Of a stretch of 64,000 nt of DNA, positions 9,788-21,949 are shown in pieces. A model generated the notes under the pieces. The model had not been told where the DNA came from, ran no database searches, and saw nothing but the letters and a program-made list of their open reading frames with translations. The translations under genes and the position numbers were made by a program. This stretch comes from Petrosia ficiformis (Eukaryota; Porifera; Demospongiae; Haplosclerida; Petrosiidae): positions 5,833,741-5,897,740 of the forward strand of contig OX345645.1 of NCBI GenBank assembly GCA_947044365.1, given 5' to 3'. Each line of letters starts with the position of its first letter. Position 1 is the first letter of the stretch.

Positions 9788-9947
9788 GTTTTAACACACA
9801 CACAAAAAAGTGGGCGGCTCCACGTCCACGTGGACGAAATGATTATAAACGCCTCTGCTCGAGTAAACGCCTATTTCAATTAAACGCCTGGTAACAAAGT
9901 CTTTGAAAAGAATAAACGCCTGGGCGTTTAAACGGTCAAATACGGTA

Positions 9948-9993
9948 TATACATATATACATACATACATACATACATACATACATACATACA

Positions 9994-10027
<34 letters not shown>

Positions 10028-10150
10028 CATACATACATAGTCACATACAAACGTATATGCATACATACGTACTTATGTACATACATATTATACATATCTC
10101 ACATAAACACATACATACACATACATACACACATACATGTACGCACACAC
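9948..10150. repeat. CATA microsatellite
   Basis: ACAT/CATA units abut the right end of the pogo-like element. The left end (8545-8558) also lies next to CATACATA, so the transposon probably inserted into a CATA array. Confidence 0.9.
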
Positions 10151-10281
10151 TAACACACACATACTAGTCTTTTCACATATTGCACACATACATGTATACA
10201 CACACACTCTTCACACTTGTGTTCAGGTGATGTCTTTTGTGTATCTACTATTCACAAAACTTCATTTTCTTCCTCTTATAG

Positions 10282-10334
10282 TTGATGTAAAGATTCATAA
10301 TGTAACAGTAGAGTTGAGATCTCAGTTTAGATAA
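10282..10334 (+). CDS. Orphan 3' terminal exon, copy 1
   Basis: After an excellent acceptor (CTTCATTTTCTTCCTCTTATAG) come 17 codons, DVKIHNVTVELRSQFR plus stop, entered in phase 1. The same exon, with the same acceptor and only Lys-Glu and Asn-Asp changes, follows the second NLR gene at 54703-54755. It is convergent with the NLR gene, about 130 bp past its stop codon. No upstream exon was identified. It may belong to a plus-strand gene disrupted by repeats. Confidence 0.4.
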
Positions 10335-10460
10335 ACACTAACAACATAATTACAAAATATCTTTTACACTTATAATAATTATATGTAAACAAAAAAAATA
10401 TTATTATATTGTTGAGTACTGTGTGTTCTTATTTATAGATTATCATCAGTAATTCTGTTC

Positions 10461-13400
10461 TTAACAAATTGGTAAGTCTGTCATTTCTACTATTGGAAGT
10501 GGACCAAGTTTCTTTTCTTTACTTTGAGTAATTAGTGTTTTCTTCATATCATTTAGTATGTCTATCATAATAGATGATTCTGGAATCCTAACATAACATA
10601 ATGATGGATGAAGTAACACAGTTTCCCAGAATTGATGTATCATTGGAATCCAGTCTTCTTTATATGTATTTTCATCTAATGCTAGAACCAAAAACTTAAC
10701 TTTCAGGAACTTCATGTCTTCGTTTCTCTTCAACATGTTTGTAACATGAGGGATTACTTCATCATGATACAATGATGTCAATTCCTGCTCTAAGAACCCC
10801 CATCTGTCAAATATCATTGTCAGTGATTTTAAATTATAAACAGCTTCAAAGAATTCCTTAAAATTCATATTTTCTGATAATTCACTGTTTACATTCAGTT
10901 CTTGTAGTGTGCTGTTTCTTCTCAGACTAGTAGTCAGGTATTTGATAAGTAATGTAGAATTGGATGCTCGGTTTTTGATCTCCAGACACTGTAGTGATTT
11001 GTTTGATGACAACATCAATTGAAGGGATTTTCCCACTTCATCAGGAAACAAACCAATGTCGAAACACTTTATTCTTAGAGCTATGACAGTTCTGTTACTG
11101 GAGAAAATGTTAAATAGTTCACTAAAACTTTCTTCTGTCTCTAGTTCTATATCCAGATGTTGTAGAAAAGGGTTAGAATCTAAATAGATAATGAATGGCA
11201 TCAATGGTTTATATAGGGATAGACTTTTCAAGTTAATAATATTTCTTCCAACATTTTCTAATCTAGGTGACAAAGTTTCTGTTTTCTTTACAGGATATGT
11301 TATGATATCATGTACTGTATCATTACTGATATTTAGTGCTGTAAGAGATTCATTAACTGGTATGATACATAGAGATGGGAGTATTCCTTTAATATGTATA
11401 TTCAGTTTAATAGCTTGTAAGGTTTGGTTGTTTTTCAATAGCTCTTCAATTTGTAATGTCGTAATATGAGTAGAGTATGATGATAGCGAAAAGAACTGGA
11501 TTGTATCATTTCTCTCTACTCCAGTAAGCAAACTATTTATCAATGAGTTGAATTCCAAAAACTTAAATAAAAATTCTTTAATAGTATGATTTGTAGATAA
11601 TACCTTCTCCATTTCCAATAATAATTCATTATCAATATGATCTTCAGATTGAGTATAAATGCACTTCTCCATGTCTACATGTAGGATACTCAGATGAGGC
11701 AGTTTAAACAGTTGTGTGAACATGATCACAACTGAATCAGGATGTATGGTACCATATATGTGGCGTACATTAATATAACTTTCTTGAAGATACTGACACA
11801 ATGATGATTGGTGTATCTTGATTACTGATGTGATATCATGATATCCTGATTTCATTACAATACAATTAGTCATGTTTGAATCTTCATTGGAAAGTTTCAG
11901 CTTGTCATGAACATAGCCATGATGGAGATAATTCCAAGTGATCTTTGAGTTATTCAGGAGAAAGGACAGACACAATAAATCAAATTGTGATGATAATACT
12001 CTATTTACACAGAGAGAGGAGTTTATAATGGATGAACCAAATATCTGACATAATACTTTGTTTTGTGATTCGTAAATTAGATGAAGTAATTGTATAGCAT
12101 CTGTATCATAATAGGGTTCATGAAGAGGATATTCAATACTCCAGTCTGAATAACGAATGTCATCACAAAGCAATTGTGGATTCTGATGAAACATAGAGTA
12201 CTGATGAGATTTAAAACCAAACAATGGTTTTCTTATACACTGTAAGTCTACCTCTTTATTGAAATACTCTTGATAGCTGTCATCTTTAAGTTCACTCAGA
12301 CCTGCCACAAATCTTAGCGTCATGCGAAAGTGAGTTCCATGGAAATGTTCTCTAAATAGCATTTTTTGATCATCATGGTGAGTTATCCACCATGCTGCCA
12401 GGAACTCCTGAATGGTTAGATGAAGAAACTGATACTTAGTGGTGTCTGCTATCTTGTAACAGTTCATTAATCCAAAATGTTCACACTTCAATGAATGTGG
12501 TAACTTTAGTATTTCATTTCTATTGAAAGTGGTATTTTGTGTCTTCAGCTTCTCATAAGCACAACAACAAAGTTCATCAAATGCTCTCTTTTGATCTTCT
12601 TGTAGTTCCTCAAGTGATTCAACTGTGTCTGGATCAAGCTCTTGTTTTTTCATTGATCTCTTTACAGCATAAAGAACATATTTCTTGTAAAACTTAGTCA
12701 AAGTGTTAGGAAGAATAAAGTCACTCAGCTGATAAATTCTCACTAACATGGAACATACAAAAGGTATATAACACAATGACAAGACATCTTCCCTAATCTT
12801 CAATTCCTCTATTAGTTGTTCAGCATTCTCTTTAGTCAGCTCACTCCTGACATATGAAAAAATTTCTTTCTCTTCAAAACCTAATACTTCATTATGATGA
12901 ATGTTTGTTTTTTCAAGGAGACTTGACGAGGCATACGTATGTGAAGTAACCATTATACTACAACTCTGTAATATATTCCGTTGAATGATATTCAGTATGA
13001 ATGATTTCGTTTCGTTTCTTCCCTTAAACTCATCCCATCCATCAAATATTACTAACAAACCTCTACCATTTCTCTCCATGATCTGAGCACTAACAGTTTC
13101 ACAAAGCTTTTTACTACTATGAAATAAAGAAACAAGATCAGATATATTTTTAGCTGATGATACTCTCTCATCTCTGAGATGAAGAAGGAAGACATGATCA
13201 AAGGAACATTTTTTCAGTTCGTTCTTAGCCCACATGTTACACAGTTTATGACAAAGTGTAGTTTTGCCTACACCTGGAGGTCCATCAACTACTACTTTGA
13301 TTGGACTATTATCATCATTATGTTTCAGTATATCTTGTATGTCTATTTTCTCTGATACATTCATTATATTATCTAATTTTCCATGTAACATATTCCATGT

Positions 13401-15470
13401 CCTTTTCATCCCCTCTTTTTCAGAAAGACATCCTCTATGTCCCTTAATGAGTCCTAGCTGTCCAAACTTGTGTTCATCAACATCTGATAATTCGCGTTTA
13501 TAATAATCTTGTAACTCTTTACTAAATATATCACTTTCAGGTATAACTTCATCAGTTAGTAACAAAGCTGTTGATAATCCTAGTGAATATAACAATCATT
13601 ACAAAATGTGGGAATTATACAACAGAACTAAAATTATTATAATATAATACACTTTATTACCATGACAACCAATATAAGCCCAGGTTGCTATTTATGGCAC
13701 TGGATAAATAATTCTATTATTAAGTAGAAGTACATAATATACACACCATGTCTAGTTGGTGTATATAAGTGATAATAAAACCACATACTGGTGTTCAGAA
13801 CTATAATGTATATACCCCTTAGCCCTACAGATATACCCTTTCATCATGCTTTATAATTCATTTTACATACTATAGTGCTTGTGTGATATATATATTGAGG
13901 ATAATAGTTGTATAATACTTTAATTCCTTACCTAATTCTTTCATCATAGTTTTACATATCATAGATATCACTGAGTTATTCTGATTGGTTAATACTCTAC
14001 ACAAAGAAATGAGTGTCTCTGGATTTGCATTGACTTTAAGAGATCTTTGAACTTCATTTAGTAATTTACTGGCCTTCTCATAATGAGGAACACTTGGAGT
14101 AGTTATGATATTATCTTTAACAACATTAGATATTAGATCAACACTCCACAAATCATTAGCAAGTCTATTTGGGTCAGAGATCACATCAAGTATTTCAGAG
14201 AAATGTCTCTTCAGTACATTAAATGGTGTTAACTGATTTGGTTCACAAGATGTCTGTGTATATGAATCATCTATAGACTGTGCTTCTTCAGATATAGAGG
14301 CTAAATGGAGATCAATGTTGAGCATAAGTGTAATATATAATTATAACAGAATTACTATTATAATTGTATTATACAGGTGTAAATTTTGTTTACATACGGA
14401 AATCATTTACACACAAAATAAAAAAGTACTGAATATGTACAATGAAATGAGCTAGCCATAACTTAGATATGTAGATATGGGAATTTGCCTGAAGGGCCTG
14501 ATATTATTTCCAAGAGATTAGTCTCTATAATATATTTACACACTTGTGTCACATAATGATACATACATAAATAGGAAGTACATCACTAATCAATTAATTG
14601 ATGTGGCACTTAAAAAAAACATTTTGTCAAGCTGCGATCAGCAGGAGGAAACCAGCTAGTTGGAAGAACAGTGTGCACAGGCTTTAGGTGCTGAAGGATT
14701 ACTTGGGTGTTGGGTGGCTTTGGGGCGAGGAAGGTGGAAGTTTTGGGAAAACTTTGCGTAAGTGATAATGAAAAATACAGTTTTGTTACAGTGTACAATT
14801 AGTGGTGAGCACTTGTATTCAGCTTACATTTAACTTCTTCACTCATTTTTTTCCTCATTGCATCTGCAGTATCTTTCTCTCCACACTCATTCACTGAAGA
14901 AATTAACTCTTTCCATGATGTTCCTGTTGAGTTCTTAATCCACCAATCCAATGCTATTTCTATTGCATAATCATATGCTTCATCTTCCTTTATTATAGCT
15001 CTCATCTTTTCCTTTTGTTCTACTGGAACATTCAAGATACTTGTTAACAAACTCCACTTGCTCTTGAAATTAAATCCACATTTATACAACAGCGCTACTG
15101 CTTTGCCAGGAGTAATCTCTGTTATTAATTAGAAAAGTAGCAAATTATTACATCAAAAGCAAATAAGAAAATATTTATACAAATCTGTTTAGTAAAATAG
15201 TAAAAACTAACCCAAAGGTCCAGGATTTGATTCCACATCACCAGAGAGTATCAGTAATAGAAATATACACACAGTTAGTATATGCAAACACACACTAGTA
15301 CGACAGAGTAATGTTCTAATACATACTCCAAGATTTTCACTCTCCCAATGATAATCTTTTATATCTGGATGACTTTGCATGTTCTTATCAAGTCGGCTTT
15401 TCCTCTTGAAAGACTTCATATGACCACACCACGTTCCAATACAAACTCTCCATTGTATGAGATCAATCAT
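10461..15470 (-). CDS. NLR immune receptor with 2A leader (NACHT-LRR), copy 1
   Basis: Four exons (minus strand): 15470-15212, 15118-14828, 14300-13932, 13579-10461. All introns are GT-AG in phase 1, giving 1345 residues. Exon 1 (1-86) opens MIDLIQWRVCIGTW, has a hydrophobic segment at about 52-75 and ends in the 2A motif GDVESNPGP (77-85). Exon 2 (about 87-183) resembles a death domain (NFKSKWSLLTSILNVP). Exon 3 (about 184-306) is CARD-like (LKRHFSEILDVISDPNRLAN). Exon 4 holds the NACHT NTPase: Walker A GPPGVGKTT (about 406-414), Walker B LLVIFDGWDEF (about 481-491) and the helical-domain motif FLHLTIQEFLAAWW (about 691-704). LRR-like N-x-[ST]-[LIV] repeats cover about 930-1240. The sensor-1 segment reads VTSHTYAS where the paralog has VTSRTYAS. 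NLRs sense microbial or damage cues in the cytosol and oligomerise through NACHT. Ligand and partners are unknown. Confidence 0.9.
14477..14600. repeat. Diverged copy of the CCCTATGATTGCTTT family in NLR1 intron 2
   Basis: TTGCCTGAAGGGCCTGAT, a TTTACACACTTGTGTCACATAA segment and GATGTGGCACTTAAA align with 58585-58735, at the same intron position in the paralog, and with the start of the 15898 copy. The insertion therefore predates the NLR duplication. Confidence 0.5.
15216..15242 (-). other. 2A-like ribosome-skipping motif, NLR copy 1
   Basis: Codons 77-85 encode GDVESNPGP, a full match to the 2A consensus D-[VI]-E-x-N-P-G-P, preceded by Leu/Ile-rich LLLILS. The donor (GGTTAGT) follows four bases downstream, so the death domain begins just after the motif. 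Skipping between Gly84 and Pro85 would release the leader and give an NLR starting with proline. Confidence 0.85.
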
Positions 15471-15897
15471 TATGAATATCTGTATAGAAACAATTTTAGG
15501 ATTTATGAATGGTAGTTTAGTTAAAGATCATGCTAAAGCTGAAGACATTACTATTGTAATACATTATTGTCCAGCTCTACACATACATATGTACAGATAA
15601 AAGATACAAAATTGTACATTAATAGGAAACTGTCTTGTTTCTACAACCACAGCTATAATGTGTATAATACTAAAGGCTTCAATTTTGTGTTCCATACTGA
15701 TACATGTCAAATCACTTGGGAGAGTGAGGCTGCATGTACAAAGTACTACAAACACTGAATGTGCAGTACAATTGTATTCTGAGAAAATAATTACATGAAA
15801 GAATCAAATATTCAAAGGTAGATGAAATATTAGTTAGATTGGTTATCATTTATAATCAATAATGGTTTATCATATTAATCAGTTATCAGTATATTTT
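15471..15897. other. Upstream region of NLR copy 1
   Basis: No TATA box or other decisive promoter motif was identified upstream of ATG 15470. The overlapping 63-codon open frames on both strands at about 15564-15758 have no recognisable content. Confidence 0.4.
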
Positions 15898-16200
15898 ATT
15901 ATGGCCTGTAAGGCAATCGCTATGATTGCCTTCCCACTGGTTCGAAATATATATGTATACTATATGTTTGCCACTTTATGCGAGTGTGCGTAATTAAGGA
16001 AGTTCATCATTACCAGGGGCTTGGTCAATGAATTGATGTGGCATGTAAAAGAACTTCCTAAAGTTCTACAAACGGAGTAGATAATCAAATCAATAAGTAT
16101 AGTAGGCTGATTATGTTTCAGGCATCATAAAGTTAGCCATAATTACTGAATGCTTGACACCACAAAGCAATCATAGGGATACTTTTTTTTCTCTACATAT
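15898..16200. mobile_element. CCCTATGATTGCTTT-family element
   Basis: Starts TTATGGCCTGTAAGG, carries GCTATGATTGCCTTCCCACT then GGTTCGAA, and ends ACACCACAAAGCAATCATAGGGATAC, the reverse complement of the 5' block. The same layout recurs at 32586-32860, 41068-41465 and 49434-49797. A right-half copy follows at 16440-16610. Confidence 0.7.
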
Positions 16201-16439
16201 CTTGTTATACATATACACACTTGTTCATAGACCAGAATTCATATGACAGAGTTGTGCTTCATCTGTTGTCTTCCAATTGTATTAGTATCGTGTTCTCATC
16301 CAAATATCTAGAACTACTATATAACCATATTATGTACATTAAAACTTCAGAAGTGTAACCATAGCAACAGTACAAGAATGTTAACACACATTGACACACA
16401 AACTTGAACACTAATAGCTAGCTATTCTACCTGAAACAT

Positions 16440-16610
16440 ATCCCTAAAGTTCTACAATGTCCTTTAAGGAGTAGATAATCAAAATAGTAAGTATACCAGG
16501 CTTATGTGCTTCAAGCATGGTAAAGTTACGTAGCCATGATTTACTGACACCACAAAGTAGTTAGGGGATCCTTTTTTTCTCTACGTGTATCCTTTTTTTC
16601 TGTCCATATC
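16440..16610. repeat. Right-half copy of the CCCTATGATTGCTTT family
   Basis: CTAAAGTTCTACAA, GAGTAGATAATCAAAA and ACACCACAAAG align with the right half of the preceding element, ending in TTTTTTTCTCTACGTG repeated twice. Confidence 0.6.
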
Positions 16611-16689
16611 AACTTCAACATATTAAGGGTTCAGAGAAACCATGCTGCAGATACAATATCTTGTAATTTACTACTTCCTCCAGACATAC

Positions 16690-18180
16690 AGCTCAATTGT
16701 TTACAAGAGCTGGTTCCTAGATATGGTTACTTTGTCAATTCTTCTAAATCTCACTTATTAGTGAAAAATGACAACCTTGCTATTGCAACAAATCTCTTTT
16801 CTGATACAGATATACAAGTTTCCACAGAAGGACATCGCTATCTTGGTGCATCTTTAGGCTCTAAGTCATATAGAGTCCTACATTACTGCAAAAGTATCTG
16901 AATGGTCAGCAGAAATATATAAACTAGCTGAACTGGCTAATACTCAACCTCAAGCAGCATATGGAGCCTTTACTCAAGGTCTTATTGGAAGATGGGTGTT
17001 TATTATGCGAATGGTACCAAACATAGGTGATCTACTCTCTCCACTTGAACATGCCATCAGACATCACTTTCTACCTGCCCTTTTAGGGAAACTAGCAATA
17101 CATGAGCTGGAATGAGTGTTAATGTTTTTACCTGTTCATCTTGGTGGTTTAGGTGTTGTTATTGCTAGTCATCTTTCTACAGTACAATTTAATACCTCAC
17201 TACATGTGACTAAACCTTCAGTTGACCTAATTGTTGAACAAAGCAGTTCATATCCTATTGATACTATTTGAAATCAGCAATCCATCAAATCTCAAGTTAA
17301 ATATGAGAATCAGTGCCATCGTTCTCAAGAGGCTGAAAATTTGCAACTACTGGACAACTTAAAACGAGCAATGGACCGTGCACAAGAGAAGGGTGCTTCC
17401 AGCTAACTCTCCGTACTTCCCTTGGAAGAACTCGGTTTCTCCCTCCATAAGGGGGCTTTTCGTGATGCAGTCTCTTTACGGTATGGTTGGCAATTGTCAT
17501 ACCTACCAAATGAGTGTATATGTGGCAAAACATTTTCAGTGAAGCATGCTTTCAGCTGCAGTCATGGTGGATTTCCCTCACTCCAACATAAAGAAATTAG
17601 AGATATAACTGCTGCTGGGCTGTTAACAGAAGTTTGTTCAAATGTGGAAATAGAACCATTTTTACAACCACTATCGGGTGAAAGCTTCACATATGGAAGT
17701 GCAAATGTACAGGATGATGCTTGTCTTGATATAAAAGCTCGTGGTTTCTGGGGAGAAAGGCACCAATGTACTTTCTTTGATGTAAGGGTGTTTAATCCTC
17801 ATGCTCCAACTAATCAACATATACCTCGGGAATCATGTTACAAAAAACATGCAAAAGAGAAGCGAAGGTGTTATGAACAGTGAGTTAGAAAAGTCAAGAA
17901 GGGATCATTGACTCCTGTTGTGCTCTCGGCCACTGGTGGCATGGGAAGGACAGCTCAAGTGACATTTAAAAGATTAGCTTCCTAAGTCGCTGCCAAAAGA
18001 GATGAACCGTATAGTCACACAATTGGATGGATTAGGTGTCTACTTAGTTTTTCGTTGCTTCGTTCTGCAATCATGTGTCTAAGAAGTGCTCATTCATGTC
18101 ATAATCACCCAATTAAAAACAGAATATCAAACATCCCTCTGGACCTTGCTGTTACAGAAGGCAGGGTTCAGTTTGTTAAC
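16690..18180 (+). pseudogene. Decayed non-LTR retrotransposon: RT C-terminus and nuclease
   Basis: The translated plus strand shows a 5'-truncated polyprotein. Near 16700-16865 it reads YGYFVNSSKSHLLV and then TEGHRYLGASLGS, matching the late reverse-transcriptase and thumb region of metazoan non-LTR elements. After several stops the frame 17422-17883 contains AFRDAVSLRYGW, a zinc-knuckle-like C-x-C-x7-H-x3-C (from about 17515), then HKEIRDITAAGLL and a D-D-A-C-L-D-I...F-F-D-V-R-V segment. That order fits a restriction-like endonuclease tail. Further in-frame pieces (VVLSATGGMGRTAQ, IGWIRCLLSFSLLRSAIMC) continue past a stop at 17881 to about 18175. Multiple stops and frame changes show it is inactive. 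T-rich and A-rich runs near 18195-18270 may mark the 3' end. Confidence 0.8.
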
Positions 18181-20160
18181 ATCAAAATTTATTTCAGTTT
18201 TTTTTTTGTTCTGTTTTTCTTGTTTTCATCTTATTATTTATTAATTATTAATTTATTAATCAAAAAAAATCAGGAAGCTCACCTCTAAATAGCCATGCTC
18301 ACCTCTCAATTCTTCAAGTGCATATGAAACAAAACAAAACAGACCCTCTTTGCAAGGGAATTTACAACTATATAGTTTGCTCTTTGCAGACATTTGCCCA
18401 GTAACTACAATTACCAAGTAGTTAGCAGGAATAAGATGTCAGCAAAGGGTCCACTAATCTTATGTGTAGACACAACATTTGTATCATGGTTGAGAATGAT
18501 TCCAAAGGTCAGACAAGCCCTACAGAAGGTTTGAATTGATCATTAAGCACATAATGGGCATAGATTCTGCATATAGGAGTAGTAGGCACAGATGCCAGTA
18601 AGAGTGTAGATGATTCTTTGATCCAGATCTAAGGCACATGGCAAAGCACAGCAATGCAGCATACTTACAGTATGTCAAACTCCCATGACTGCACATAGCT
18701 ACAATCTCACTTTAAATTGGACATGTCTGTCTATTTCAGTGAAAAGAGATTAATTAAGCTCGTTACTAAGGTATATACTTTCCCCAAAGATGGGTATATA
18801 TGCATTAGGGCTGAGCAGTAGTGCAATAATATTGCTGATCATTCAATTGGGATAATCCAAAACCTGATATTGCAATAGTCACATGTGACAATTACACATG
18901 CTTACTTTAGAAACACATGGCATTAATTGATAAAGATGGTCAATTACAGGAATGTTCTTCAGTACGGTTTGAAGGTTGCTTTAAATTTCCAGCCAAGAGA
19001 CTCAATGAAGGAAGAAAGGAAGATAGCTGCAAGATTTGTTAAGTGAAGTTGTATTATATAACAAATCAAACATGAAGTAGTCTCACTAAAACGACTTTGA
19101 ACAGATAGGATTGGTAAAATAATGAAATTATTGCATCGTAATCCTCAAGAGATTTCTTCTCAGTGTAGCAATAAACTGCTTGGTACTCCATCTTAATTTG
19201 AGTCAAGTTTCATTGTATTAATTGTCAAATAAACTATCGTGATACTATTCACTATCAGAGTCAATGCTATACTATCACAATAGTAAAATTTATGCTGTCA
19301 CCCAGGCCTGGCTGCATATGCATAACTAGTGAAAGGTGAGGACAGGCTCGAGCTCCATTTTGAATAGTATGTAAGCACCACCCCAATACTCTGATTACAC
19401 CATAGCCTCACTAGTGTGAGGCAGTGTACAATTATTTACCATTTGTTAAATATTGTTTGATAATAATGGGTTGTCCTTGTGTAATCCCAACTACTAGCCA
19501 TTTCATTAAGTAGGAGCCAACAACATAGTCACTTATGTAACACAAGCAAATATCTATAGATTCAACACCATGGAAAGCAATCATAGGGATGACATAATTC
19601 CACAGTGTGAAATGCATTACACAGAGTTCCAATTGTGCAGAAATGGTTGCATTTACATCATTCTTACTGTAATCATTAGATACATAATAAAGTTGGCCTG
19701 ATAATTTCATGGGTATACTTCATGTAGTTGATTAATTTAATGATACAGTGATAAGTTTGGGGGAACAATTACAATATTGTGTTTATTTTGTGGGGTGGGT
19801 AACCTGTGCCTAGTTTTAGCAACCACCTAGCAATGGGATACAAGTATTTTTAATTATAATTGTTTTGTTTAGTTGGTGTATAAACTGATAATGTCTCATT
19901 TGGTTTGATGGAGATTGAATTACAACAAGAAACAAGGATAGTGGTTTTCGAATTTAGTGATGTACGGAGAACCGATCTGATATTACATCTACCTTCTGGT
20001 TTATGATTATTTCTATAAAATTTGAATACCACCCACATGCAACACTAGACCATTCCCAAGGGGTTGGCCGCCCAGACTAAAATTGCCATTGTCAATGACT
20101 ATAAATATATAGGTTGCATATTCTAATGGCCAATGGCAAATACAGGCTGGCTAGTGGTAG
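18181..20160. other. No gene recognised
   Basis: AT-rich sequence with only short chance frames. Around 19565-19600 is a lone AAAGCAATCATAGGGAT word, a small remnant of the CCCTATGATTGCTTT family. Confidence 0.5.
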
Positions 20161-21900
20161 GTTGTGCACTTCCTGTAATCAAATAGATATATATTAACTA
20201 TGTAGGAATGTATATATATAGCAACATTCTGAATCAGTTTCTTCCAAAGATTGACAAGCCAAGCCCTTTTTCTCTGTTGTATAGACTCTAACACACCTTT
20301 TGTCTTTACAACAAATACGTAGTTTGTATACTGTGCACTTCCTGTATAATATTACTTAAGTACTAATATATAGTTATATAAGCAGCTGTCGTATGTATAT
20401 AGTAACATACCAAATCACTTTCCTTCCAAGCGGTCAGCTATTCTTTACTGACAAGCCACAAACTTCTTGTTTGTAATTGCACGGACTGAGACCTGCTCTT
20501 TCAAATTATAAATACACTATGATTGATAGGTTATAGTTTCAAACGGTCAGTTACAATGTATATAGCTCCTTTGTTTGATGAGCCACGCCCTTCTTCTCTG
20601 TGGCACGGATTGGACCCTCCCTTCTTTTTTACAAATAATATGTAGTGTGTATATTGTGTACTTCCTGTAATAAATTTAGTTATGTACTCATATACGCTTT
20701 ACAAGCAGCAGATGTACCTATAATTATAGTAATTAGTACAACATACCAAATCAGTTTTCTTCCTAACTGTTTTGACGAGCCAAACCTTTATTTTCAGTTG
20801 GCGCAGATTTGGACCCGCTTTTTCTCTTTACAAATAAAATGTAGTCTGTATATTGTCCTGTAATACAGTTGATATAATGTTAAAAATGTAAATATAGTCA
20901 TTTAGCATTTAGCAAAAAATATGTAGTTTGTATATTGTGCACTTCCTGCAATACAATTAGTTAAGCACTAAAATGAATTATAGTTATATAAGCACCAGAA
21001 ATACGTATTATAGTAACATACCAAATCAATCTCCTTCCAAGCGGTCAGCTCTTCTATTTTTTACGAGCCACACCTTCTTGTTTGCACTCACCCTTTCTTT
21101 TCAGTAGTCTATATATTGTGGATTTCCTGTAATAAAATTAAAAATGTACTCATATATAGTTATATAGCAACAGAAATATGTATATAGTAACATACAAAAA
21201 TCAGTTTCCTTCCAAGCAGTTAACTAAAAAGCTCTGTTTTGACGAGACCCTTGACGCAAAATAGCAATAGCTTGACGGTTAACTTCCTGTAATAAAATTA
21301 ATAGTATATTAGCTATGTAGAGTCATATATAGTTGTATGAACGACAGAAAAACGTCTATAGCAACATACTAAATGACTTTCCCTTGAAATATAGCTCTTC
21401 TGTTTTTACGAGCCACGCCCTTCTTTTCTGTTTGTACAATTGTACGGACTTGGACTCTCCCTTTCTCTTTGCAAAAAAATGTGTAGTTTGTATATTATGC
21501 ACTTACTGTAATACAATTAGTTAAATCACTAACATAAATTATAAACAGCAAAAGTACGTATTTAGTAACATACCTTTCAAGCGGTCAGCTCTTTGACGAA
21601 CCACACCTTCTTGTTTGTAATTGCACTAGCCCTTTCTTTTCAGGAGTGTATATATTTTGGATTTTCTGTAATAAAATTAGAAATGTATTCGTATATAGTT
21701 ACATAACAACAGAAGTATGTATATAGTAACATACCAAATCAGTTTCCTTCCAAGCGGTCAGCTGATGAGACACACTATTTTTCTCGCTTTATGCAAAATA
21801 GCAATAGCTTGATGGTGAACTCCCTGTAATAAAATTAATAGTATATTAGCTATGTAGAGTCATATATAGTTGTATAAATAACAGATGAACGTCATCCAGT
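20160..21900. repeat. Degenerate tandem repeat block, roughly 170-330 bp units
   Basis: About seven irregular units share the ordered words TATATAGTAACATACCAAATCA, TTTCCTTCCAAGCGGTCAGCT, GACGAGCCACACC(C)TTCTT, TTTGTATATTGTGCACTTCC and TGTAATAAAATTA. Unit boundaries drift because of indels. Two diverged units occur at 40-310. The function is unknown. The short open frames inside are by-products. Confidence 0.75.
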
Positions 21901-21949
21901 TAAGTAAATGTATGTCCACCTGCTAGGGTGGCATATATAAATCTTCAAC

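Larger units (their letters stand above)
8559..9945. mobile_element. Non-autonomous pogo-like DNA transposon, complete
   Basis: Terminal inverted repeats of about 25 bp begin CCGTATAAGACCGTTAAAAC on the left. The right end is GTTTAAACGGTCAAATACGG. Each is flanked by TA (8557-8558 and 9946-9947). Sub-terminal AAACGCC/GGCGTTT words recur many times in both arms. Inside are a plus-strand CENP-B-type DNA-binding ORF and a minus-strand HIRAN-like ORF, arranged convergently. TA duplication plus a CENP-B-type helix-turn-helix fits the pogo/Tigger group. The DDE catalytic domain is missing, so mobilisation would need a transposase in trans. Confidence 0.85.

Noticed and set aside
11191..11469. Plus-strand frames inside the NLR exons (also 13264-13503, 55591-55869, 57703-57927)
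   Set aside because: Antisense shadows of the conserved NLR coding exons, present in both copies because the coding strand is conserved.
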